A stretch of 7,340 bases of DNA from Phycisphaerales bacterium UBA2396 (GTDB taxonomy: Bacteria; Planctomycetota; Phycisphaerae; Phycisphaerales; UBA1924): assembly GCA_002343325.1 (NCBI GenBank), contig DDSG01000127.1, positions 1 to 7,340 of the forward strand. The letters are read 5' to 3'. Positions 1-5,427 of the stretch are shown here, piece after piece. Position 1 is the stretch's first letter, and the number at the start of each line of letters is the position of its first letter. Made by a program: the position numbers and the translations under genes. The notes beneath the pieces are model-generated. The model was not told the DNA's origin. It made no database searches and saw only the letters and a list, made by a program, of their open reading frames with translations.

Positions 1-1398
1 AAGCGCGCGGTCGAGGGGGAGATCAGCCACCACGTCTCGGCGTCGTACCTGCAGCAGCACGCGAACTGCACGTTCGTGCTCGACCCGGCGTCGGCGGCGG
101 AACTCACGCGCTTCAAGACCCCTTGGCTGCTCGGGCCGCTCTCGCAGTTCGGGCTGGAGTGGGACGAGAAGACGGCCAAGCGCGCGGTGATCTGGCTCGC
201 GCGGACGGTGGGCAAGCCGATCCTCAAGCTGACGGACGAGGACTACAACGAGCACGGGCTGGGCGAGCTGCTGCTGGCGCGGGGCGCGAACCGCGGCGCG
301 TACGACGTGAACATCGAGACGTTCCGGTCGGTGCAGCGGACGATCACGGGGTGGCCCGGGGGCAAGCCCAGCCAGGCCGCTCTGGCGAAGGTCCGCGAGT
401 CGCTCGCGGGCCAGCAGAGGCTCGAAGGCCCGGGGGCGGCGGTGTGGCGCGGCGTGGCGGTCGATCAGGCGGCGACCAACGCCGACAGCCGCAACACCAC
501 CGACGAATACCCCAAGCGAGTCGTGGTCTTCTCGCCGCACCCGGACGACGACGTGATCAGCATGGGCGGGACGTTCATCCGCCTGTGCGAGCAGGGGCAC
601 GAGGTGCACGTCGCCTACCAGACGAGCGGGAACATCGCGGTGTGGGATGAGAACGCGCTCCGGCACGCGGACTTCGTGGCCGAGTTCGCCCGGGCGTTCC
701 CCGAGGTGGGGCGAGATGTCGCCGAGCGGATCGAATCGACGATCGAGTCGTTCATCCGCAGCAAGAAGCCGGGCGACCTGGACGCCCCGGAACTGCAGAA
801 GATCAAGGGGCTGATCCGGCGGACGGAGGCCCGCGCGGGGGCCCGCTACTCGGGCGTGAAGCCTGAGAACATCCACTTCCTCGATCTGCCCTTCTACGAG
901 ACGGGGCGTGTGAAGAAGAAGCCCCTGGGCGAGGACGACATCCGCATCACGATGGACTTGCTCGAACGCGTCAAGCCCCACCAGGTGTACGCGGCGGGGG
1001 ATCTTTCGGACCCGCACGGGACGCACCGTGTGTGCCTCGCGGCGATTGCGACGGCGCTGCACCGTTTGTCGGACCGCCCCTGGATGAAGCATTGCACGGT
1101 GTGGCTGTACCGCGGCGCGTGGCAGGAGTGGGGCGTCGAGGCGATCGAGATGGCGGTGCCGCTGTCGCCCGACGAGGTCGCCCGCAAGCGGTTCGCGATC
1201 TTCAAGCACGAGAGCCAGAAGGACGCGGCCCTCTTCCCCGGTCCCAACGACGCACGCGAGTTCTGGCAGCGTGCCGAGGACCGCAATCGCGCCACGGCCG
1301 AGGTGTACGACAAGCTGGGGCTGCCCGAGTATCAGGCGATCGAGGGGTTCGTGCGCTGGCGCCCGAGCATGGCCGACGGTTCGCTGGACGAGAAGTAA
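1..1398 (+). CDS. NagB-like / PIG-L (LmbE) deacetylase fusion protein, 3' part
   Basis: The reading frame is open from base 1 to the TAA at 1396–1398, so the start lies before the window; 465 residues are visible. Visible residues about 9–45 (ISHHVSASYLQQHANCTFVL, then ELTRFKTPWLLG) match the C-terminal end of the glucosamine-6-phosphate deaminase (NagB) fold; the NagB active-site residues would lie upstream and cannot be checked. From about residue 170 a PIG-L/LmbE N-deacetylase domain follows. It has PHPDDDVISMGGT at 179–191 and DPHGTH at 337–342. By analogy with MshB, H180, D183 and H342 would bind zinc, D182 would be the general base and H339 would stabilise the oxyanion. NagB–PIG-L fusions of roughly 650 residues are known in Bacteroidota and Planctomycetota and are annotated as glucosamine-6-phosphate deaminase-like. 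The likely cytoplasmic role is amino-sugar processing, but the exact substrate is not established by the sequence. It leads a tight + strand run with the isomerase 21 bases downstream. Confidence 0.88.
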   Translation, partial: KRAVEGEISHHVSASYLQQHANCTFVLDPASAAELTRFKTPWLLGPLSQFGLEWDEKTAKRAVIWLARTVGKPILKLTDEDYNEHGLGELLLARGANRGAYDVNIETFRSVQRTITGWPGGKPSQAALAKVRESLAGQQRLEGPGAAVWRGVAVDQAATNADSRNTTDEYPKRVVVFSPHPDDDVISMGGTFIRLCEQGHEVHVAYQTSGNIAVWDENALRHADFVAEFARAFPEVGRDVAERIESTIESFIRSKKPGDLDAPELQKIKGLIRRTEARAGARYSGVKPENIHFLDLPFYETGRVKKKPLGEDDIRITMDLLERVKPHQVYAAGDLSDPHGTHRVCLAAIATALHRLSDRPWMKHCTVWLYRGAWQEWGVEAIEMAVPLSPDEVARKRFAIFKHESQKDAALFPGPNDAREFWQRAEDRNRATAEVYDKLGLPEYQAIEGFVRWRPSMADGSLDEK

Positions 1399-1419
1399 CC
1401 ACCCGAGGGAAAGCCGAGT

Positions 1420-2256
1420 ATGCCCCGCATCGCCGTCTGTTCCTGGTCGTTACGCCCCGAGTCGCCCGAGGACCTGCTCCGCAAGGTGGGCGAGTGCGGG
1501 CTCTCCGCGGTCCAGTTGTGGCTCGATCCGGTGCGGAGCTGGACGTGGAAACCCGACACGGTGGGGGGGCTTGCGAAGGCGTCGGGGCTCGCGCTGGTTT
1601 CCGGCATGTTCGCGCCCAAGGGCGAGGACTATTCCACGCTCGAGACGATCAAGCAGACGGGCGGAGTTCGGCCCGATGCGACCTGGGAGGCGAACCAGAA
1701 GGCCGTCGAGGGCGACGCGATCATGGCGGCCCGATTCGGGATCCCGCTCGTCACGTTCCACGCGGGGTTTATCCCGCACGACCAGGCCGACCCCGCCCGC
1801 GGCGTGATGGCCCAGCGGCTTCGGCACATCGCCGAGACGATGGCGGCCCGAAACGTGCGCGTGGCGCTCGAGACCGGTCAGGAGGACGCCCAGACGCTGC
1901 TCGATGCGCTCGACGAGGTCAACGAGCCGTTGCCCGAGAAGGCGAGAGTCGGCGTCAACTTCGACCCGGCGAACATGATTCTGTACGGCATGGGCGACCC
2001 GATCGCCTCGCTCAAGCGGTTGCTCCCGCATGTGATGCAGGTCCACATCAAGGACGCGACCCCCGCGACGACCAAGGGCGCATGGGGGGACGAGAAGCCG
2101 GTGGGCCATGGGGCGGTCGACTGGCCCGCGTTCTTCGGGGTCCTGCGAGACGCGGGGTATCGCGGCGACATGGTCATCGAGCGAGAGGCGGGCGACGACC
2201 GCGTGGCCGACGTTCGCCGGGCACGCGACCTGATCGAGAAGCACTGGAAGGTCTGA
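1420..2256 (+). CDS. Sugar phosphate isomerase/epimerase (xylose isomerase-like TIM barrel)
   Basis: This 278-residue protein has the normal length for the AP-endonuclease-2/xylose isomerase-like TIM-barrel family. The ATG is preceded by GAGGGA at 1405–1410, nine bases away, which supports this start. It opens on a first beta strand (MPRIAVCSWSLRPES). Family metal-site positions are visible: E151 (VALETG), D182 (VNFDPAN), H209 (MQVHIKDA) and E254 (MVIERE), with H115 (TFHAGF) lining the pocket. This pattern fits a divalent-metal-dependent isomerase, epimerase or dehydratase acting on a sugar or keto-sugar. No signal peptide is seen, so it is cytoplasmic. The family is functionally broad (hexulose isomerases, IolE/IolI-like enzymes, 3-keto-glycoside enzymes), so the substrate is unknown. 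Its place between an amino-sugar enzyme and a Gfo/Idh/MocA oxidoreductase supports carbohydrate catabolism. Downstream, a 5-bp stem (2258–2262 with 2269–2273) lies in the 37-base gap, without a T-tract. Confidence 0.88.
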   Translation: MPRIAVCSWSLRPESPEDLLRKVGECGLSAVQLWLDPVRSWTWKPDTVGGLAKASGLALVSGMFAPKGEDYSTLETIKQTGGVRPDATWEANQKAVEGDAIMAARFGIPLVTFHAGFIPHDQADPARGVMAQRLRHIAETMAARNVRVALETGQEDAQTLLDALDEVNEPLPEKARVGVNFDPANMILYGMGDPIASLKRLLPHVMQVHIKDATPATTKGAWGDEKPVGHGAVDWPAFFGVLRDAGYRGDMVIEREAGDDRVADVRRARDLIEKHWKV

Positions 2257-2293
2257 TGGTCGCTCGCACGACCGGGGAAGCGACGGAGCACAC

Positions 2294-3289
2294 ATGGGCA
2301 ACACCCCCCGCATCGGAATCCTCGGCCTTGGCTTCATGGGTCGAACGCACCTCGCGTCGTTCCGGTCTGCCGAGAAGGACGGGCTCGCGACGGTGACGGC
2401 GGCGCTCGATCCCACGGGCGGCGCGCCGACGGGGGGAAACCTCTCGACGGGCAGCGACGCGCCCGACCTCACGGGCATCTCGCTCCATCGCGATGTCGAT
2501 CGGTTCTTTGACGAAGCGAAAGTCGACGCCGTGAGCATCTGCACACCCACGGACACGCACGTTGCGCTGGCGAAGCGGGCCCTTGAACGCGGGCTGCACG
2601 TCCTCTGCGAGAAGCCGGTCGCGCTGCATTCGGGCGAGATCCGTGCGTTGGCGCAGACGGCCCGTGCCGCCGGGCGGGTCTGCATGCCGGCGATGGTGAT
2701 GCGATTCTGGCCGGGGTGGGCGTGGCTGCGCGAACGGATCCACGATCGGCTCTATGGTGCCCTCAAGACGCTGACGCTCGAACGCCTGGGGAGCCGGCCG
2801 AAATGGAACCAGTCGTTCTATGCCGATGATTCGCGGTCGGGTGGTGCGCTCGTCGATCTGCACATCCATGACGCGGACTTCGTGTACTGGTGCTTCGGGC
2901 GGCCGATCGGTGTGTCGTCGGCGGGCACATCAGAGCAGGTGACCACGCTGTATCGCGTCAATCCGCCGCCCGGAGGGTCGGCCCCGATGGTGTGCGCGTC
3001 GGGCGGCTGGTCGCAGCAGAGCACGTTCGGCTTCCGCATGCGGTATCTCGCCAACTTCGAGCACGCCACCGTCGAGTTTGATCTGGCGCGGGGCGAACAC
3101 CCCGTCACGGTCGCCGACGCGCAGGGCTTCCGCACGGAGAACGTCGGCACGATGTCGGGGTACGAGGCGGAGGTTCGCCACTTTCTCGCGCAGCTGGCGG
3201 GCAAAGAGCCCCCGCGGTGCACGCTCGACGACGCGGCCGAGGTTGCCGACCTGCTTGTCCGCGAGCGGGAGGCTCTGAACAGTCGCTGA
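2294..3289 (+). CDS. Gfo/Idh/MocA family NAD(P)-dependent oxidoreductase
   Basis: This 331-residue protein is of typical length for the family. The ATG has GGAG at 2285–2288, five bases upstream. The N-terminal Rossmann fold shows the dinucleotide-binding motif GILGLGFMGRTH (G11, G13, G16). SICTPTDTHV (81–90) and CEKPVAL (105–111, with the family lysine K107) follow. The C-terminal substrate domain carries GGALVDLHIHDADF (183–196), where H192 sits at the usual catalytic histidine position. Such enzymes oxidise or reduce a sugar or cyclitol hydroxyl using NAD(P); some oxidise glycosides at C3. There is no Sec or Tat signal, so it should act in the cytoplasm, unlike many planctomycete relatives that carry a Tat leader. 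A small insertion rich in Gly, Thr and Asp (about 40–60) follows the second beta strand; from memory, similar insertions occur in planctomycete relatives. It is the last gene of the + strand run and ends 24 bases before the convergent HAD gene. The substrate is not identifiable. Confidence 0.9.
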   Translation: MGNTPRIGILGLGFMGRTHLASFRSAEKDGLATVTAALDPTGGAPTGGNLSTGSDAPDLTGISLHRDVDRFFDEAKVDAVSICTPTDTHVALAKRALERGLHVLCEKPVALHSGEIRALAQTARAAGRVCMPAMVMRFWPGWAWLRERIHDRLYGALKTLTLERLGSRPKWNQSFYADDSRSGGALVDLHIHDADFVYWCFGRPIGVSSAGTSEQVTTLYRVNPPPGGSAPMVCASGGWSQQSTFGFRMRYLANFEHATVEFDLARGEHPVTVADAQGFRTENVGTMSGYEAEVRHFLAQLAGKEPPRCTLDDAAEVADLLVREREALNSR

Positions 3290-3313
3290 GCAGCGTGGGC
3301 CGGCGGCGCACCC

Positions 3314-3967
3314 TCACCAGACGCCGAACCGTGCGAGGTGTGACTCGATTTGCGAGGCGGTGTCGCCCTGGTGATCGATCTGCTCGGCGTGCCACCCGCA
3401 CGAACGGGCCGAGGCGATGTTGTCCGGCAGGTCGTCGAAGAACAGAATCTCGCCCGGCGAGAACCCGGTGAGGCGCTCGAACGCGCGATAGATCGCCGGG
3501 TCGGGCTTCGCCAGCCCCAGCAGGTGGCTCGCGTGCCGATCGTGGAGCAGGCAGACAGCGTCGAAACGCCGGAGCCCGTCCGGCTGCAACGGGAACTGCC
3601 TCCGCCAGTGGGCCGCATTGGTGTTCGAGAGCAGCGCGGTGCGGACGTTCGGCGTGCACGACAGGCGTTCGATCAGATCGCGGATGCCGGGATACTCACC
3701 CAGCAGCCACGCGTTGTGCACCCTGCGAATCTCCTCGGGCGTGTACAGCCCGCCCATCGCACCCGCGATCGCGTCGAAATAGTCGTCGCACGCAAGCCGG
3801 CCCAGTTGGTACGCCTCGGCGTGCCCCTTGCGCTCGTTCGCGAAGGGCTTCTCTCCAAGATCCCCGCGCAGCGGCAGCCCGGCGGCGCGGCACCCTTCGC
3901 CGAAACTCCGGCAGATCCGCAGGATCACGCCGCCCCAGTCGAAGCAGACGCATCGGATCGAACTCAC
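3314..3967 (-). CDS. HAD superfamily hydrolase, YihX-like sugar-phosphate phosphatase
   Basis: I place the start at GTG 3967–3965, giving 217 residues. Upstream in-frame sequence to 4261 is open, but it reads as low-quality sequence antisense-free of any domain and overlaps the DUF1080 gene. The HAD fold begins immediately after this GTG, and GAGG at 3976–3973 sits five bases before it. All four HAD motifs are visible: motif I CFDWGGVIL (nucleophile D10), motif II LLSNTN (S114), motif III AKPDPAIY (K154) and motif IV ILFFDDLPDNI (D178, D179, D182). The usual second motif-I aspartate is glycine (G12), as I recall for E. coli YihX, an alpha-glucose-1-phosphate phosphatase that also has the SNTN and FFDD signatures. 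The likely role is dephosphorylation of a small sugar phosphate in the cytoplasm; the substrate is inferred only. The start overlaps the DUF1080 stop by four bases (GTGA), implying translational coupling. Confidence 0.88.
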   Translation of the reverse strand: MSSIRCVCFDWGGVILRICRSFGEGCRAAGLPLRGDLGEKPFANERKGHAEAYQLGRLACDDYFDAIAGAMGGLYTPEEIRRVHNAWLLGEYPGIRDLIERLSCTPNVRTALLSNTNAAHWRRQFPLQPDGLRRFDAVCLLHDRHASHLLGLAKPDPAIYRAFERLTGFSPGEILFFDDLPDNIASARSCGWHAEQIDHQGDTASQIESHLARFGVW

Positions 3968-4701
3968 AGCCGCCTCACCCAGATGTTCCGATACCGCACG
4001 CGGTTGCCGTGGTCCTGAAGGTAGATCGGCCCGGTCGAAGCACCCTCGTCGCCGAACAGCCCGGCGAGGGTGGCCTTGGGTATCTCGGTGTTGTTCTGCA
4101 CGAGCACCCCGTTGTGGAGCACCGTGACGCGGGCGCTCTCCGTCTTCTGGCCGGCAGCGTCGAAGCGCGGGGCACGGAAGATGATGTCGTACGTCTGCCA
4201 CGTTCCGGGCGGGCGCGACGCGTTGACCAGCGGCGGGGCGATCCCGTACACCGAGCCGCACGAGCCGTCGGGGTACGTCGGGTTCTCGTACGAATCGAGC
4301 ACCTGCACCTCGTATCGCCCCATGATGTAGACGCCGCTGTTCCCGCGACCCTGGTCCTTACCGTCGATCACGTCGGGTGTGGCGAACTCCAGATGGATCT
4401 GCACGTCGCCGAACGACTCGCGGGTGGCGATGGACCCCGAGCCGGGCTGGCACTCGGTCCAGCCGCCCGCGACACCCTCGGGCTTCCATCCGGCAGCGTC
4501 GGACGTGCCCGCCTTCACCCATCCCGCGAGCGACACGCCGTCCTTGAGCACGATCGCGTCCGACGGCGGCTTGCCGACCGGCGTCGATACGACGGGCGGC
4601 TGCGGCGGGGGCGCCGAGGCCGGCGACGCGCGCAGAACCGACCACCCCGCGAGCGACAGCACGCCAGTCACGATCAACGCATCACGCCAATGAGTTCGCA
4701 T
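3964..4701 (-). CDS. DUF1080 / 3-keto-disaccharide hydrolase domain protein, secreted or membrane-anchored
   Basis: This is a 245-residue protein. The ATG at 4701–4699 is preceded by GGAGG with five bases between, a strong ribosome site. Residues 1–30 form a signal-like N-terminus: basic MRTHWRD, a hydrophobic stretch at about 8–22, then RASPASA with a plausible signal-peptidase site after A30. There is no lipobox cysteine. A proline-rich linker (31–46) leads to one DUF1080 (PF06439) beta-sandwich with typical signatures: LKDGVSLAGW (52–61), RGNSGVYIMGRYEVQVLDSY (119–138), PGTWQTYDIIFRAPRF (165–180) and HGNRVRYRNIWVRRL at the end. The family includes 3-keto-disaccharide hydrolases and 3-keto-glycoside lyases, and it is strongly expanded in Planctomycetota. 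The protein probably acts outside the cytoplasm on an oxidised glycan fragment; this is inference. It sits 38 bases after msrB and overlaps the HAD gene by four bases. Confidence 0.88.
   Translation of the reverse strand: MRTHWRDALIVTGVLSLAGWSVLRASPASAPPPQPPVVSTPVGKPPSDAIVLKDGVSLAGWVKAGTSDAAGWKPEGVAGGWTECQPGSGSIATRESFGDVQIHLEFATPDVIDGKDQGRGNSGVYIMGRYEVQVLDSYENPTYPDGSCGSVYGIAPPLVNASRPPGTWQTYDIIFRAPRFDAAGQKTESARVTVLHNGVLVQNNTEIPKATLAGLFGDEGASTGPIYLQDHGNRVRYRNIWVRRL
3973..3976 (-). promoter_or_regulatory. Shine-Dalgarno for the HAD gene, inside the DUF1080 3' end
   Basis: Read on the minus strand, the sequence is GAGG, then CGGCT, then GTG. The five-base spacing is good, and it selects the GTG at 3967 over the longer open frame. 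The site lies in the last codons of the upstream gene, consistent with coupled translation. Confidence 0.6.
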
Positions 4702-4710
4702 GGAGCCCTC

Positions 4711-4730
4711 CGTCGCCGATGATCGGCACG
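4711..4730 (-). repeat. Imperfect hairpin between msrB and the DUF1080 gene
   Basis: On the + strand, CGT and GCCGA (4711–4713, 4715–4719) pair with TCGGC and ACG (4723–4727, 4728–4730). The stem is 3+5 base pairs with a bulged C at 4714 and a three-base loop. On the transcribed minus strand it lies just before the GGAGG of the DUF1080 gene. There is no T-tract, so it is not a standard terminator. It could influence RNA processing or translation of the second gene, or be chance in G+C-rich DNA. Confidence 0.35.
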
Positions 4731-4739
4731 GGGGAGACT

Positions 4740-5363
4740 TTACCGCGCCGGACGGGATTCCGCAGCCTTGCGGACGGCCTCGGCGGCCTCGATCTGCTTC
4801 GCCTCAGCCGCCGGAACGTGCTCGATCGATGCCGAGTTGATGCAGTACCGAAGCCCGGTGGGCTGGTCCGGGGCGTCGGGGAAGACGTGCCCGAGGTGCC
4901 CGCCGCACGCCCGGCAGATCACCTCGACGCGGATCATCCCGTACGAGCGATCCTCGACCTCGATGATCCGCGGGTCCTTGGTGCCCCCGATGGGCTCAAA
5001 GAAGCTGGGCCACCCGCAGCCCGAATCAAACTTGGCATCCGACTTGAAGAGGGGCGTGCCGCACCCGGCGCACTTGTAGATCCCGGGCTCCTTGGTGTTC
5101 CAGTACTTCCCGGTGAAGGCACGCTCCGTCCCCTTCTCGCGGAGGACGTGGTACTGCATCGGGTCCAACTTGGCCTTCCACTCGGCTTCGCTCATGACTT
5201 TGGTTTCCATCGCCGCGGCCGGGGTTGCCGCGCCGCTCGTCGGTGTCGCGGCCGGTGCCGCCGTCTGGGCTTCGTTCGTCGCTCGCCGCGCTTCCGTGCC
5301 GCCCCCGCCGCACCCCGCGAGCACCAGCACCAGTCCGATCACCGCCAACGCATTGGTCTTCAT
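4740..5363 (-). CDS. msrB: Peptide-methionine (R)-S-oxide reductase, predicted lipoprotein
   Basis: MsrB reduces methionine-R-sulfoxide in proteins. I take the start at ATG 5363 (207 residues), because AGAG lies eight bases upstream; an in-frame ATG at 5369 adds only two residues. The N-terminus MKTNALAVIGLVLVLAGC is a classic lipoprotein signal with lipobox LAGC (C18). It is followed by a Gly/Ala/Thr/Pro-rich linker to about residue 50. The MsrB domain spans about 56–185. Zinc-site pairs are C98/C101 (CAGC) and C150/C153 (CRAC). The expected resolving cysteine is C116 in SGCGWPSF and the catalytic cysteine is C174 in LRYCINSASI. GGHLGHVFPDAP is also intact. The C-terminus (186–207) is a short charged Ala/Glu tail. 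With a lipobox it should work on the outer side of the inner membrane or in the periplasm, repairing exported proteins, and would need an extracytoplasmic thioredoxin-like donor not seen here. It is probably the first gene of the minus-strand run. Confidence 0.93.
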   Translation of the reverse strand: MKTNALAVIGLVLVLAGCGGGGTEARRATNEAQTAAPAATPTSGAATPAAAMETKVMSEAEWKAKLDPMQYHVLREKGTERAFTGKYWNTKEPGIYKCAGCGTPLFKSDAKFDSGCGWPSFFEPIGGTKDPRIIEVEDRSYGMIRVEVICRACGGHLGHVFPDAPDQPTGLRYCINSASIEHVPAAEAKQIEAAEAVRKAAESRPAR

Positions 5364-5427
5364 ACGCATCACTCTACGACGCTTCACGGGGGCTTGGGGT
5401 TCGGTCCGCCGGTACCATGACCGGCCG
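5364..5427. promoter_or_regulatory. Divergent msrB/queG intergenic region
   Basis: This 64-base gap separates the two divergent starts, so both promoters must lie in it or run into the genes. I cannot point to a convincing -35/-10 pair on either strand. On the queG side there is no Shine-Dalgarno sequence before ATG 5428. Instead there is an inverted repeat next to the start. No preQ1-type riboswitch fits in this space. Confidence 0.4.
5408..5425 (+). repeat. 6-bp inverted repeat abutting the queG start
   Basis: GCCGGT (5408–5413) and ACCGGC (5420–5425) are perfect inverted repeats around the six-base loop ACCATG, ending two bases before the queG ATG. In RNA this would form a strong short hairpin at the initiation site; in DNA it could be an operator half-site pair. 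The ATG in the loop opens a four-codon frame (5417–5431) whose TGA overlaps the queG ATG. Confidence 0.4.

Noticed and set aside
2258..2273. GGTCG/CGACC stem between the isomerase and the oxidoreductase genes
   Set aside because: It is only 5 bp with no T-tract, and such stems arise often by chance in G+C-rich DNA; not enough to call a terminator or operator.
1032..2396. A 454-codon + strand open frame spanning three genes
   Set aside because: It lies out of frame through the ends and starts of motif-bearing genes and its translation is an Arg/Gly-rich low-complexity string.
1450..2685. A 411-codon open frame on the minus strand across the isomerase and oxidoreductase genes
   Set aside because: It is antisense to two genes with clear family motifs, is Arg/Pro/Ala-rich and contains no recognisable domain. 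Long antisense open frames are expected in such G+C-rich coding DNA.
3290..3330. Possible bidirectional terminator between the convergent operons
   Set aside because: Only 3–4 bp stems such as GCC/GGC and GTG/CAC can be formed, and there is no T-tract on either strand.
3968..4261. N-terminal extension of the HAD protein to 4261
   Set aside because: The extension overlaps the DUF1080 coding sequence in another frame, is Arg/Ala/Pro-rich and matches nothing; the HAD fold starts right at GTG 3967, which has its own ribosome site.
4009..5420. Long + strand frames opposite the DUF1080 and msrB genes
   Set aside because: They mirror well-supported minus-strand genes and show no domain, signal or ribosome site of their own.
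5092..5427. N-terminal extension of QueG to 5092
   Set aside because: The added 112 residues are antisense to msrB, while the family normally starts at the position encoded by ATG 5428.
5364..5427. preQ1 riboswitch upstream of queG
   Set aside because: The leader is too short and G+C-rich, with no A-rich tail pairing with a small stem-loop as in preQ1 aptamers.
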